Assembly: GCA_040954595.2 (NCBI GenBank)
Contig: CM082594.2
Span: forward strand, 11,346,001 to 11,410,000
Source of the DNA: Balanoglossus misakiensis
Taxonomy: Eukaryota > Hemichordata
Reading direction: 5' to 3'
Length of the DNA: 64,000 nucleotides
The notes beneath the pieces were generated by a model, which worked only from the letters and a program-made list of their open reading frames with translations, had not been told where the DNA came from and searched no databases. Position 1 is the first letter of the stretch. Every line of letters begins with the position of its first letter. This document shows, one piece after another, positions 10,572 through 24,030 of this stretch. A program made the translations under genes and the position numbers.

Positions 10572-13500
10572 TTTCAGCGTTGATGTCCGACAGGTATTTC
10601 CTAAAAGTGACAAAAATAGGAACGAACGTAAGTTCCGAAGATAGACGCGTGCAAAATACATTCTAACCTGTTGCATAGAGTGGTAAAAAATGAGTTGCAT
10701 CTTACATACCTGTTAAAATTTGTGGCACCATTTGGAGAGGAAAGTCAAAATATTGCGCTTCGATTTTGCAAAGAAAAATGCAAAAACTTGACCGGCTGAG
10801 TCGAGCAGGGATTTTCAAGGGTTCGGTTGAAAGAAGATGGCTGAAGGCCTTGTGAAGATCGTTTGACAAGCGACTCTTATAAAGCAAAGCGGGAAACCCG
10901 TGGTGGCGCCGGCAACAAACTACCCTTCCCATCACCCATTGCACCATGCGTCATCCCTAGGACAAATTGTTCAGTATGATGTCGTCATATGGTTTCATTC
11001 TAGTAACAGGTCTCGTTTGGATCCCAGCGTTGCCGGGAAACGCACTGAAAGATTCCTATATTTGTATCAGCTACCGGGCGGCTGTCACGACGAGAGTTAT
11101 TCGTAATCGCAGCAAACAAACACGCCATCACCCGATGAAGAAGCAACCATGGTATTTGGCCAAGCACTGCAATAATCTCTGTGTGACCAGTCACGTACAA
11201 TGATTTAGTTAACCTAAAAGTATGCTAAAAATCCTGCAATCGTGTCACTGATGTAGAAAGGACATCAAACTGTTGGTAAATAATCTAAACTTGGGGACTA
11301 TATCGTTTATAAACAGAATTGTAAGTTTATCTTATTCACTGTGACCCTGCATTCATTTGCTATGCCCGTTATGTCTCAACGTCCTTTTGTGAGTAGTTCA
11401 AAAATATATAATTTTCACTAATAATGATAGTCTGGTTTAAATGTGAACCTGCATTCTTGTAACTTATAATGAGGAAGCCAACAAATGCTGAAGCACTGCT
11501 AGTAATTGTAAAGTTTGCACGACCGACACAAACTTGAGATATAAAGAGTTACAAGAGAGATTTAATTTTCTCGGGAGGTGGGGGGGGGGGGTAACGGCAT
11601 CAGAAAATATGTGCAACAATTAGAACAATAACAGCAATCTGATTAAGTGTTCTGGCTGTGTATAGTAGTGGGCAAATTCGGATGTAAAAACATGGATTGG
11701 GGACAATGCAGACATGATGGATATAAAACAGAAAAAGATAATATAGTCAAACTCTAGTGACTGGCAATATTTGTTGTTAAAAAATAAAATAAGTTAAGCG
11801 GTTTCTTTGAACCAGAAAAACAATGTTTGAGGGTTGAAAACCGCTGTAACTGAAAGGGCAGAATAGAAACAACACATATTCTATGTGTTTTTGTTTTTAA
11901 ATTACATTGGTGTACAACAAATTTAAAATCAGGAAAATGAAGATATTATTTGTAATTTAGAGTGGTACCCCCCCCCCCCCCTCCCACACACACACACCCC
12001 ATCTTTAGACACTTGCCAGCTACGTATAGTTTGGTTTGAGCAGTATGTGCCTGCCTGCAAATTCGACCGATTTCAATTCTTTGCCGGGCGCTCCAGCCAA
12101 TCATGATGGTTCTAAGATATTCCTCTCGACAATCACTTCCGACTTGTAAATTGGAATTGATTGATTTCACAGGGTGCCATGCGCCTGTTAGCCAGCCATC
12201 CACGTACCACGCTGCCGGAGCAATTCGTTTGACCGGTATAAGGCACGTAAGCCATAGGTTATCGTTCATGCATACTAACTCGGGGTTATGACACCGGTGT
12301 ATGAAACAGTGGTGATCACTATTTTAAAGATATAATTTCGAATGAAACTGGTCTATGTTGTTCGACTGTTTAGTTTAAATATGAACCAGACAGATACACA
12401 GAAAAACTGTTAAGCACATGTCATTATATATCGACCCAGTTTGGTTGAGGAAACACATTCATTTATGCGTGGATAATGTCTGAATATTCTAAGATATAGT
12501 GTAAGCGAGCCTTGATTACTAATGTGGATTTTGTGTGTACGTTTGCCATTGCTGTAAAACGTGAAGAAACATCTCTCAAATGGATTCGTTACATGACAAT
12601 GAGTTATCACACAAGAAATCTACTTGTTGATAATTTCTCTGCCTTTCGGATGTTTTACTTGTCAGTATTTAAAACTCTGCAGCATATAAGCTAGTCAAAA
12701 CCATAAGTGGTATAAAAAGTTTACAACTTCAATCTCGAAATCTGTGATATTCGAATGTCATTTAGATTAAAGCGATATGATTTATAAGGAGGTATTTTTG
12801 AACAGTTGCTTTCTTAAAATACGATGACCTATAGACTGTCCATAAAATAACACACAAACAAATATAGAACTGGACTAAAGTAAATCGCGACAAACATTCA
12901 CTCGCCAAAATGCCACGTTGTTCTGAATGTGACTAATAAAAAGAAATGGTTTCATCGCCTTCACAATACTGCTGCAAATATATAATAGGAGATAGGAATT
13001 TAAATCTCAACATGGGAGAAGCATGAAATAATAGTAAGATTTGATGTCGTGGGCGAGCAAAATTCACATAGGTGGCTTACCTTCTACTCAACGAACCATT
13101 AGTTGCACTTTTGGAAACTGTTTTGCGTTTGAAGCAAAAACTATGGCAGCACGCCTACTTGTGGAATGATAATATTTACCAGTCCACTAGAAACAGGGTT
13201 ATAATGACTCAATAAATGGTCCAAACTATTTAGATTTCGTCGTTAAGAGGCCTTTACCATTTGGTCGATTGTATGAAGTTAAATCAACACAATCAATATC
13301 TCATTTACATTGCTTTCTAAAACGTGGTGCCGCTGTTATTTCCAATAAACTCCAATTATTTCACTAAATTCAGCTGAAACGTTTTCAAATATAGTGTGAC
13401 GTCATGCGTTGAACCGATGACACCGTTGGAGTGCCGATTTCCGCCGATATATGTAGTGCATTTCCATGTCGTTTGGTCGGTGTATGTTAAGAACCCTTGA

Positions 13501-15658
13501 CTTTTTGAAGTTGCGTTGTACCTTCATTTGGAATCAAAATTAGGCCATTTTGCTTATTTCAATGGAGCACTCCCAAGGCTGCGAATCATTTCAGGTAGAT
13601 TCGACCTCTCAGTTCGACTTTGTGCACGTTTCGAGTCAGTAATGGGAATTGCCGTAGAGCGCTTAAAACATGGCGCAAACCGTGAGAAGACGACAAAAGG
13701 GAAAGTCCAACAAATGTCTCCATAGAATGGAAAACTTCAATAACATAATTCAAAAGAATATTTCCTCACTCAAAGGTGGTAATTGTATCTGTATTAAGCT
13801 GTCATTTTCAGTTTTGAATTCACGTAGATCATTCACCTACGACGACATGATTAAATGACCTATGAAAGAAGGTTCCATGAGTAGAAAAAATGATTGCGGG
13901 ACCCGGTCCATATTTCTTGAACTGTTATAGGAACTTTCCATGATCCGTAATAGACGTGGTATGATACAATCAATCTCTCCTTCATAGAAATACAAAATTC
14001 ATGGTAATGAGATTGTTTGGCTTCTATCACCAATGCCACTCACCACAAACACTGTCACCGTAACTTTACTAATAAGCAGGCCACTATCTTCTTAGGTGGC
14101 ATTCTGTTTAACCTGAGTGTTTCATCTGAAGGTCATCAGAATAACTCTAGTGGCAAAAGTCACGACTTTAAAGCGAAGCACGCTCTTATTGTTCATGTGT
14201 CAATCAAAGTTCCTGTCAAGTGCAATCTGTCAGGGAGTAAACTGAATAGAATATGGTGATTGCCACGAGGAATTGAGCAGTGTGCGATATCATGCATAAA
14301 AGCAAAGGTTGAAGATGTTACAAATAATATAAACTTACAGTATGTCATGATAATTCGTTCATTTTATGATAGTTCCAAATAGACGTCAACCCAATAACGA
14401 TCTCATTCTACATGGTTCTACCATGTATCCCTATATATCGCCCTCGACGGTACATACATGCACTCATGGGGAGATAATTGACCTCAATTTCAAAGCAAAT
14501 AACAAGAAACTACGCAAACGTTCGTCTGTATTTTACATGTATGTGTACATACAGGAGAATTTATTGGGGTTTTGAAAAGACTAGATACATGTATCCACAA
14601 ATATTTAGGATTGTTTTTAGAAAATCCTTACCTATCACTTGACGTCCACCATTTGAGTACCACTGTCAATGACAAGGCGTTATGAGTCAATAGCTACCTA
14701 TCAGGTTGAAATTCTGTGATCGTATTTTGCTTATTTGCACACATCGTCCGCTCGCACGAGTCGTTGGCTCGACTACAGTCTCCCCAGCGAGCAAGACATT
14801 GGCAGGGGAATTGTACATCAAAGCCTGAAATACGTCTAGGGTTGGCAGATAAGATTTTAATACATCTCACATTTACAACATCTCAAAATGACTGTCGTAT
14901 TGAGTATTGAGGCACATGGATGGTCCACTGAAAAAAAATCGAAGAGATACTTTTATTGCCAAAATTAATCTAGGCCTATATAAATGGGGTTTCCAAAGAA
15001 TGAAAAAAGTGTATACTTTGTACTTCGAAGAAGGAATGAGTTAGAGAAAATAAAGAGAAGTTACAATATCAAAGTCATATCCATGGCACGCAACACGTGC
15101 AGTTACGAAAGAGTCTGTCGTTAATGGCATTGTATGTCGTGTGACTTGATGCGAAGCCGATAATTATTTCAAGGATTGTTCTTTAAGGCCTCTGATCGGC
15201 GGCCGCTGAAACCTTGGTATGTTCATAACCGTTCTGAAGGTTGCTGTGTACATGTACTAGTTTTCTTCGCAACCTTTCTATCCCAGCACGAGGCGGGGAT
15301 GATAAGGACTTGTATAACCATCCACGTGCGCCCTTTTTCGTTTGAACCTACTTTCTGACTTCATGGATAATTTCTGGTTTTGTCGTTCTTTTGGTAACGT
15401 CGTTCACCATGTGAAAGATGATCAAAATTCGTTGATTGTGATTGAGAACGCGAAATAGTGAATTCTTCTGTAGCAAGCTAAAAGTACATAGAGAAAAGTC
15501 AAGCGGACATTGTACACATACTGGGTGGAACTGGTCTTTCTAATGGCAACCACCATACGTAGAGATGACTGGCGGACTTCCCTAGTACAAATGTACACGG
15601 TGTATAGGCTAGATGATACTACAAGAAATGGCATTCACTATATATCACATGGCAGCGT
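10572..15658. other. Intergenic DNA with short homopolymers
   Basis: No gene is recognised. A poly-G run at about 11580-11591 and a poly-C run followed by a short CA repeat at about 11969-11998 are simple-sequence tracts. Remaining open stretches are short and featureless. Confidence 0.4.
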
Positions 15659-15886
15659 CTAAGTACGGTCAGAATTCCCAGAATCTCTTGACGCTCCCTG
15701 GTTATGTCTTGGGCTCGGGTAAGCCGGTCCTCGATTTTCTTCCATATACTGCTCCAGGCGCTCTAAAAACTCTGCCCAGTCGATGTTATCCCAGTCGATG
15801 TCTTCACTGCCCTTACATCCGGGAACCGTGTTCATAATCACCACGACTCCGAACGATAAGACCACGAAAAATATAAATTTGTGCAT
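15659..15886 (-). CDS. Small secreted acidic protein
   Basis: The predicted protein has 75 residues and starts at the ATG at 15886. The start is supported by a splice acceptor directly upstream (TTCTTGTTTCAG, then AAA-ATG), which implies a 5' UTR intron; the in-frame Met at 15898 lies inside that acceptor region. A signal peptide (MHKFIFFVVLSFGVVVIMN...) should be cleaved around the GCKG segment near residue 25. The mature chain is short and acidic, with an amphipathic stretch (DWAEFLERLEQYMEEN) followed by a Pro/Ser/Gly-rich tail (RGPAYPSPRHNQ). It has one cysteine near the cleavage site. No family is recognised; a secreted peptide or antimicrobial-type product is possible but not shown. Confidence 0.5.
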   Translation of the reverse strand: MHKFIFFVVLSFGVVVIMNTVPGCKGSEDIDWDNIDWAEFLERLEQYMEENRGPAYPSPRHNQGASRDSGNSDRT

Positions 15887-17234
15887 TTTCTGAAACAAGA
15901 AAAAGAAAGTGGAATGTGGAAACCAAGTTAATTTTTGATTTTTCTGATATCTTACATTATAAATATTACAAGCTTACAAACAACACAGGATTATGAAAAG
16001 TTCGTGTTTTTCGCCTCGGTTTATGCAAACAAATATTGTATGTAACGCAAAATAACTTTCTCGTTATGGAAACAAAAAAAGTTCAATTGAATGGTATGCT
16101 TTTGAAAAAAGACACAATACGAGAGTATGTCTGTCATGGCATTCCTAATAAGAAGCACAAAAACGCCTGAAATGTGAAACTGCAGATCTAGATTATATTT
16201 ACGAATCGTTTCCATGTTTATACGTGAAAAGTTTGTTCACTACAACGTATTGCTGAACGAAGGGCGTTGAAAAAATATTTATATAAAACGGAGGCACGAC
16301 AACACACGATTATTACTTGTGCAGATTCGCTGTTTTGCGTGCCTGTATATACTTCACCAAGAACCATGATGATAAACATGAAATCCCACATTCGCAAAAT
16401 AAAAAAGAGTGCAACTTTCTGGTGTGGGCGAGATAACACTCGATGAGAAAACTGACGATTATCTAAACAACATACCGTATCTTGAAGCAAGCGAAAGAGT
16501 TGGAGAGCTCTGGCGACCCTTACAGGTGTTTGATGAAAATGAACCCGTCTGAAATCATTGGAGCCGGCAAAGTTTGTTATATATACACCGAGTGCATTTT
16601 GATTTATTGTGAAAGACTCCGTGACACTTGTTCGTTTACTGCGACACGGGAGGTGGTTACCATGGCAATTCCTGAATGTGAATACAGGAGCAGTTTTTTT
16701 CTGGATTTTCGATAGTTAATATCGACGTAGGAGCCTTATCACGTGAAAGGTCATAGTTTTAATATTTGTTCCATTTTTTAAACATTAGGTCCGACCTGGA
16801 TGTACAATTAATAGCAATAATGTTGTCAAAGCACGCGTTGATCAGATATGGATCAAAACTGGGCAGACTTCATAAAATCCAGTAAATTCTGTGACAACCT
16901 CGTCATAGAAGGGGACTACTCCCTGGTTACTCAGAAATACTAATTTGCACAGTTTCAAAGCAAACATTGGAAATTACAAGTACATACTCTAGTTCCCTTT
17001 GTGAAGTATAATGATATTGACTTAATATCCATTTTGTGAAACTTGCGGCGTCCCCGAGTCCGCTGTAGTAATTTCCTTTAACGTGATGATGAATAAAAAT
17101 CACACCAAGAGAACAGTGGTATCACAGCTTGCAAGCTGGACATATTAAAGGTCAATGCCGTTCCCGTTAATTGACGTACGATACAGCCTTTAAGGTCGGG
17201 AATGACCGAATGATTTCCTTGTTGTTTTTGTCGC
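15887..17234. other. Intergenic or 5' UTR-intron DNA
   Basis: This should include the upstream 5' UTR exon of the 15659-15886 gene, but I cannot place it. A second hydrophobic minus-strand start at 16391 (MWDFMFIIMVLGEVYTG...) ends near a weak donor-like GTAATA around 16316; it is too weak to call as a gene. Confidence 0.3.
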
Positions 17235-17376
17235 TGTTGTGTTGTGTTGTGTTGTGTTGTGTTGTGTTGTGTTGTGTTGTGTTGTGTTGTGTTGTGTTGT
17301 GTTGTGTTGTGTTGTGTTGTGTTGTGTTGTGTTGTGTTGTGTTGTGTTGTGTTGTGTTGTGTTGTGTTGTGTTGTG
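17235..17376 (+). repeat. Pentanucleotide microsatellite (TGTGT-type)n
   Basis: About 28 near-perfect copies of a GTTGT unit run without interruption and end in a short GTT run. The pentamer contains no stop in most frames, so both strands show spurious low-complexity reading frames here. It is likely to vary in length between individuals. Confidence 0.97.
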
Positions 17377-20300
17377 GTTGTTGTTGTTGACATCTTTACA
17401 AGAATAGGATCGGTTGGTGAGGTGAGGATTCGCCGCCGACGGGAAATGGAAACCAAGGTCCGGTCTGTTGCTTCACTGGGATATTCTTGGAAAACGATCC
17501 TGTTGTTGATACCCTATATCACGTTCCAGTGTTTGGCGGTAACGATGGTGGAATTGATGGTATTGTTTAGTTGTCCCCCTTTGAGGTTTTCAAGCTCGTC
17601 GTGCATTTCTGTGACATGTAATTAATAATTTGAAATGGGAATTGTAAAATCTTTTCACACTCATGGCGCTAACGGCATATCATACACACTACCGATACTT
17701 CCACTACAAGTAACTAGGTCGCGAAATACTGACTATTTTATGTACTGTTCAGTGCAAATAAATCGTAATGTTGGAAGTGATACTGCGATTGTGGCACTTA
17801 TCGTTAATAAGGAATTCGTCTTTGTTCAGAAAACATACAAACACGTCCATGTAAACAGCGGCGCATGCGTTCGTGCGTCCGCCGTATGTCTGCGTGTTTA
17901 CTGGGAAGCATTTAACGTTTCATTTGTGTGTTTACATTTCCTAGATGGTACGTCCGTGCTGGGGTAATGATTTACAACAACTATTATCCGGCCCGTTCTG
18001 AAAAAAATGGAAAATTAGTGCTGCCAAAATAAAAATGTCGTATGTTGACATTTGAATCACTTAAATTGTTGCTGTCAGCACCGCAATATGGAAGGGGTGG
18101 TGTACGCGCGTTGATCCGTGCAACCACATTCTCCAATAAATCATCAAATCTTTACTACTAGTAACTCTAGACATACAGAGCACCTACAGAGTTTTTAAAT
18201 TGGCAAAACAGGGCCGTCGATTCACTATATAATTGTAGTTTTTCTTCAATATTAAGTATGATCAATTTTAATATAATCCACACCCCTTATTGCCGTTTTG
18301 AAAAGAAAAGTAACAGCGTTTACACTTTCCCACAGAGAAGAGAAATGTTATTTTTGAATCACACGCTGTTTCGGGATTGATTTTTTTGTCTGTAAACGCG
18401 CACGCGTGGACTCCTCTCTGCGGTCCTATATCGTCAGATCAGAAGAGGTAAATTAAATGACCTCTGTTTTCGTTAGCTTCCAATTTATTTTCTCTCTGAC
18501 TACTCCCGAGTGCTGCAGCTCACATACATGCCTTGCTTGATGTTATTTGGCAAAACCATGCTGTTATTAATTTTTATTATGATTAAGGAATCCGTGGTTG
18601 ATCTTTTCACGTTGTGATTATTTTTTTATATTTCAAATTGAGGGGATCTCGTGGTTATATACTCGCCAAGAGACAAAATATCGCCCAAAGGATGCGTTAT
18701 AATGTGCAAACCAACAACAGACGACAGTGAACTATCAGCCAGTTTTGACCAATTTGCGTCGACACACGGTTTGAGTCACTGACGCAACCGCATATATACT
18801 TATTAATTTTCGCTACCTTTGCTTTGCCTCGGCCCTCGACTACAACTTTACTGTGTACTTGTAATGCTAAGAATTAATATCTCTCGTCGACTTCAAGGGC
18901 ACCCCGAGGCTTTGCGTTCATTTATAACTTCCTGTGATAATGTACTTAAGTTCTTAGTACATAAAAATGAAAAAAGAGAAGTTTGGTTAATTTCCTTGAG
19001 GATCAGTAACTGTTGAAACCAATGGACGCACGTTGGATGATTGGTGCGCACAATGGTTTAACATATGATGAAAACTTCCAACGAATTTGCATAAATGATG
19101 CAACTTATCCGCTCTGCTTTCTTCAGAACACACGGAGAACAGTTCTGTGACTTTTGGACAGATCGCGAGGAAATCATTTTATCTTAATATTGGCATGATT
19201 AACTCCAGTGTCAGGGTCTACGGGGGGTCAGAATCAATTACTGTCATCCGTAACACGCCTACGACTTTGCCATATTTTATCACGTCATGCACGCCCCCAC
19301 TCAAAACGACTATTACTGTTGGTGAACTGCATGGTGGTCGCAACCAGGCTGTACAAAACTCGCGGCCTTGACTCCTGCGTCCCGCCGAATTTTGTATCGC
19401 AAACAATTCATGAAAATGTGTTTTCATTTTTCTTTTTTCGATGAGTATTTTCTCGGGCCTAAGTGGACACTATTTTATGAGTTTTATCCGCTGGAATCAC
19501 GGGGCAATGTTTTGTACAGGGAATTTAAGTGCTTTAGATACAATATGGAATCGTCAGCATCATATTGTAAAAATAATGGTAGGGAATTATGTTGAGCGAT
19601 ATACTTTTCAGCGATCTGACATATGGATCAAATCTGCCATTTTTGTTTTTCTGATGAGCAACCTGTACTGTCCAACTGCTTGAAAAAAGCTGAATTGTCG
19701 GTAGACCGAATGAATTTTAGGTTCTGCCCGTGACAGTCTGATATTTCGAGTACCAAAAGATCGGTCACGCGAAATCATCGGCCATGCACACAAGACACAA
19801 ACGTATAAAATGAGTGATTGGCAATTAAAATTATTTACCGTTGTACGTGCTGCACCAAGTGGTGTCGTTTTTCTCGTATGACGTCACCAGATCTACTTTA
19901 TGAACACACTACACCACCGCTATTCGGTCTCAATCTGTTTTCTCCTGACCCGTGTGACGTCATCATTTCGTCACCACCGGACTCGTCCTTGGGGCCTCGA
20001 CTCCGTGTGTAATGCAATACTATTCAACAAATTAATAGAAATGCACAAACTCTAAAATGGAACTCATGCTTGAAATTTACATTGCACCGTTCAATGTGGC
20101 ATCTACACACAGTGGCTGATAGAAAGAGGGACGACTTGCAATCTCCAGTAATGTTTGAGTGGGATAAAAGGACTTTATTTTAACAACTATTAAAATCTCG
20201 AAAAGAAAAGAACTTGACGCCGGGCTGACTTCTCCCCCGGCAGCTCGAGGTTTTGCCTTCCATGCACATCATGCACATGGTTCAATAGCAAGTCACACAG

Positions 20301-20605
20301 TTCACCGGTAGAGGGCGTGGTTGCATGACCTGATCAGTTCCAGGATCAGTCCCCCTTCCCAGTCTGGAGGAGGTTAATAGAAGGTATAGTGTGATGTTTG
20401 TAATAATTGTGCTTTAACATTGGCTTGTTGAAGCTATATTGTGTGACTTGGCGTCATGGCAGTATTCGCTGCATGTGTACATGTAAATCCAGCCATTGCT
20501 GAGGTTCGCTCTGTTGCCCCTACTATTACTACCTAGTACCTCCTCCTTCCCACCCTACCCCTCAACACAAGCAACGGAGGAAACGTCAACGGCACAGCTC
20601 GCAAT
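17377..20605. other. Intergenic DNA, no gene seen
   Basis: Several open stretches of 60-130 codons show no recognisable domain or signal. The region ends in the probable promoter and 5' UTR of the agmatinase-like gene. Confidence 0.4.
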
Positions 20606-20670
20606 GTAGTTGACAGCGCTTATATTCTAACTCTAAGCTAAGCTATTATATTCTAAGCGCTGTCAACTAC
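20606..20670. repeat. 17-bp inverted repeat upstream of AGMAT
   Basis: GTAGTTGACAGCGCTTA (20606-20622) and its exact reverse complement (20654-20670) flank a 31-base loop, which itself contains a second copy of TATATTCTAA. The foldback lies about 180 bp before the AGMAT start codon, probably in its promoter or 5' UTR. Confidence 0.85.
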
Positions 20671-20849
20671 TGTGGGACGTGTGGTTAACGGTAGGACTGT
20701 CCATCTGTGGATGGGACCCATGAAACTTGCTGTAGCTGTTCATGTACCATTGATTCTGTTGTGGTCACACCATACGGTCATGGTTATGCCTAAACAGGGA
20801 TGTTTCCATTCTGATCCTTACAGGTAGAGTCAACAGCTGAAGCCAAACC

Positions 20850-23225
20850 ATGGCCCACACATTTGGCAGATTTTACCAACTTTTCAGAACGCAAATTGTT
20901 GTATCCAGTGGCTGTACGTCGAGGGTGCGATGGATTTCTTTAGACAGTTGTAAATGGAAGAATTTTAACTATCCATTGACTTGTGATGACATGCCAAGAT
21001 CAGGTGGAATTGCATCCATGTGCAGACTTCCCGTTCAAACTACAGCTGAAGGTAAAAGTGAATTTCTCTTGACTTTCACATGAGTCAGAAAAGATATTTG
21101 TGATCTATCTTTAAAGTGGCTGCAGGTATTTCGATGAATTGTTTCTTGACAGCTGTGTTGATCATTGATTGATGTTTCTTAATATCAGTATTCAACAGTC
21201 TCACAAAATGTCTTTTATAGCCAACAGATTTGTCATTGATCTTTTTGAACAGGTCTAGATGTATGTTTTGTGGGTATACCACTGGATATTGGCACATCGA
21301 ATCGTTCTGGTGCAAGACTTGGTCCTCGTCAGATCAGGGCAGAATCCTGCATAATCGGAGCCTTCAATCCTGTTACAGGTATATAAACTATCAACTGGAA
21401 AGCAAGGGTGTATTTTGAATGTGGAGTTTTGTAAACTGACATTTTAAAATATTTTTGGTGAATCTAGATTAGAGTAACAAGGTGAAAGCAGACATATAGC
21501 AATTTCATCTGTAAAAGTCATCACTTGGGGGCGCTCTCCATTGGTATGTTTGGTCTCCAGAACCCTGTACTTTGTACTTTGTATTACCAGCAAGCCTTTG
21601 GAACACACGTCTCCATTAGGAAAGATCTTTTCTGTAGTCAATCAATCTTTACAAGCAACACATGTTTTGAAATTACAACCAGCAGTCACAAAAGATCTAT
21701 TAACTAATCTCAATACAATCACCTCTTCAGGCGCAGCGCCGTTCGAGTCGTTAAAAGTGGCTGACATCGGCGATGTCAACATCAATCTGTTTGATTTGAA
21801 GAAAGCCTGTCAAGACATTACAGAATTCTACAGAACTAAGATACTGCCATATGATTGTAAACCATTGACTCTAGGTGGTGATCACACATTATCCTATCCA
21901 GTCCTTAAAGCACTTAAGGTAACTGTTTTGTAAATAATTCCAATGACTCAACCATTCTGTATGTTAACATAAGGGTACATATCAATGTCCATGGCAAGTA
22001 GCCACCAGATGGAGCATATTGCATTGCTGTAGTATAGCATCATCTCTCATGATGTCATTAAAATACATTTGCATCTCTATTAACTTCTCCTTTCATCTTG
22101 ACAGGAAAAACATGGTCCTCTAGGAATGATTCACATCGATGCTCACTGTGACACTGGAGAACATATGATGGGCGAAAAGATAGCACATGGTACACCATTC
22201 AAAAGGGCTGTGGATGAAGGTCTATTGGATTGCAAGCGTGTGGTTACTCTTGGCTTACGTGGACAAATGAATGACCCCAGCGATGACTGGAAAATTCCGG
22301 TAACATTTCTTTATAATTCTGTTAACCCTTTCTTTTCCATGTGTCATTTCAACTTGGATAGCAGGGAAAGCTATACTTCATATACAAAACAGAAAAATGC
22401 TGATTAAGTGTATAGCACACACTCGGTTGTTCATTGGAAGGGAATTAATGTTCAATGTGGTGAAGGTAAGGGTTTTCAGCTGAGTGCATCAGTTTTGGCA
22501 TATTGTTAATAATCCTTTGTTTTATCTAGGGATTCCGATACATTTGGGCACATCAGTTTTGGAATAAGTCCATGGAATCTCTCATGGATGAAATCAGGCA
22601 ACATATGGGAGCTGGTCCGGTCTACATTAGCTTTGATATTGATGCTTTGGATCCCAGCGTGGCCCCTGGTACAGGTCAGTACAAGGTCAAAGTTCAACTT
22701 GCTGCGGAGAAGTGTATATCGATCATGTGCAAGAAAATACCAACAATTTCTATCCTACCAGTGGCTGTAGTCATGAGACAACCATAAAACACCACTCTAA
22801 TGTGGGATCCAACAATGCTTTTTACAAAATTTCATTTTAAAAGTGCGATCACTTTCCATGTTGCAGGATTTCCCGAAATTGGAGGATTTACATCGATGCA
22901 AGTGCTGGAGATCATAAGAGGTTGTAAAGGACTTGATATTATCGGTGGAGATTTAGTAGAGGTAGGTCAAAGTTCATTTCTTGCTGAACCCTTGATTGTC
23001 ATATGCCGTCCTTACCCTCGTCAAGCACTTTGTTTTTATGGAGTGTATAATCTCTGTCTCTCTCGGTCTCTCCCCCACCCCTCTCTGTCTCTCTCTCTCC
23101 TCATTCTGCAGGTGTCCCCACTATATGACACGACTGGCACAACTGCGATAGTTGCTGCAAATTTCTTGTATGAAATGTTATGTGCATTGCCTGGTGTCAA
23201 GTATTATCCTGTAACGCATTGGTAG
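20850..23225 (+). CDS. AGMAT: Agmatinase / guanidino-acid hydrolase, mitochondrial
   Basis: Exons: 20850-21051, 21253-21378, 21731-21918, 22105-22299, 22530-22674, 22867-22961 and 23112-23225. All have GT-AG borders and continuous phase, giving 354 residues (human AGMAT has 352). The enzyme belongs to the manganese ureohydrolase family, which hydrolyses agmatine or related guanidino acids to release urea. Metal ligands are present: GGDH at 158-161, DAHCD at 184-188 and SFDIDALDPSVAPGTG with Asp273 and Asp275. The first ~35 residues are rich in Arg/Ser and hydrophobics with almost no acids, as expected for a mitochondrial presequence. The start has a good context (CCAAACCATGG). Known: the human orthologue is now described as a guanidino-acid hydrolase, so the substrate here is open. 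The gene is convergent with BBS4. Confidence 0.95.
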
Positions 23226-23273
23226 CCATAGCAACAAAGACAGAAGTTTGGGATTTGCACAAGAGGCAAAATC

Positions 23274-23302
23274 TTGCCAGAGCAGTATCGCTGCTCTGGC
23301 AA
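23274..23302 (+). other. 12-bp stem-loop in AGMAT 3' UTR
   Basis: TTGCCAGAGCAG and its exact complement CTGCTCTGGCAA flank a five-base loop (TATCG), 48 bases after the AGMAT stop codon. If transcribed it would make a stable RNA hairpin. Its function is unknown. Confidence 0.75.
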
Positions 23303-23499
23303 TTAGCTGTGTTTTTTTTATTTTATTTTCTCCAATGTTCACGATCTGTTAGGTCACAAAAGGTCAATACTAGCTAGCACCTTGTGGTTCAAAGAACGCT
23401 ATTCAATGAAATGACATTGGATATTTTGCTTTATTAACTCTATTTATTTTTTAGTGCGTTTTGCCCTGTTTGTGTTTATTGTACAGTCATACAGCCTTG

Positions 23500-23505
23500 A
23501 ATAAA
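23500..23505 (+). terminator. AGMAT polyadenylation signal
   Basis: A canonical AATAAA lies 275 bases after the AGMAT stop codon, within the tail-to-tail gap with BBS4. Confidence 0.7.
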
Positions 23506-24024
23506 GAAAAGATAAAAGAGTCAAACGAATTTACCACCACGACACGTCAACCTGTTTTGAAGACATTTAATATGTATGTACAGTAAGGAAATATACACAA
23601 CCTCAAAATTCAACTTCTTTGAGTTAAAAAACAAACAAACTGAGATACAAAGTGACTGTCTTCATAGCTCTACTGAAAATGTAAGTGACCTGGTCAGCAA
23701 GATATTTTGCCTTTAACAATTGAGAAGGAAGTGAAAACTGTTGATAGGTGAGATTTTTTAAATGGACGGACAGTACATTATTTGTCTGGAAAAAATGAAG
23801 TCTCTGAAGAGGGAACTGGGTGAGGCAATAGTCACTAATCTATGGTTCTAGGATCCGCATCTTGCCATGAAATCTGCTAAGCTGATCAAAACAGAGTAAA
23901 AGGTTACGGACAAGGGTCAAGCAATAATAACACATCTTTTGCAGCCAGTTAAAGTTTCATCATATGTAAGTACATGTATTCAGTGTTCTTAAAATAGAAA
24001 TATTAAAATCAATCTGGAGATTAC

Positions 24025-24030
24025 TTTATT
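24025..24030 (-). terminator. Candidate BBS4 polyadenylation signal
   Basis: An AATAAA on the minus strand lies about 220 bases after the BBS4 stop codon. With the AGMAT signal at 23500 the two convergent transcripts would end about 0.5 kb apart without overlap. Confidence 0.5.

Noticed and set aside
11016-11030. 15-bp match to AGMAT exon 5 (TTTGGATCCCAGCGT)
   Set aside because: A match of this length is expected by chance in 64 kb, and the flanks do not align, so it is not a gene fragment.
16218-16490. Hydrophobic minus-strand frame as another secreted-protein exon
   Set aside because: The donor is weak and the frame has no convincing continuation; it may only be 5' flank of the 15659-15886 gene.
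17171-17625. Low-complexity proteins over the microsatellite
   Set aside because: All frames of the pentamer are nearly stop-free, so the frames (LCCVV and QHNTT repeats) are by-products.
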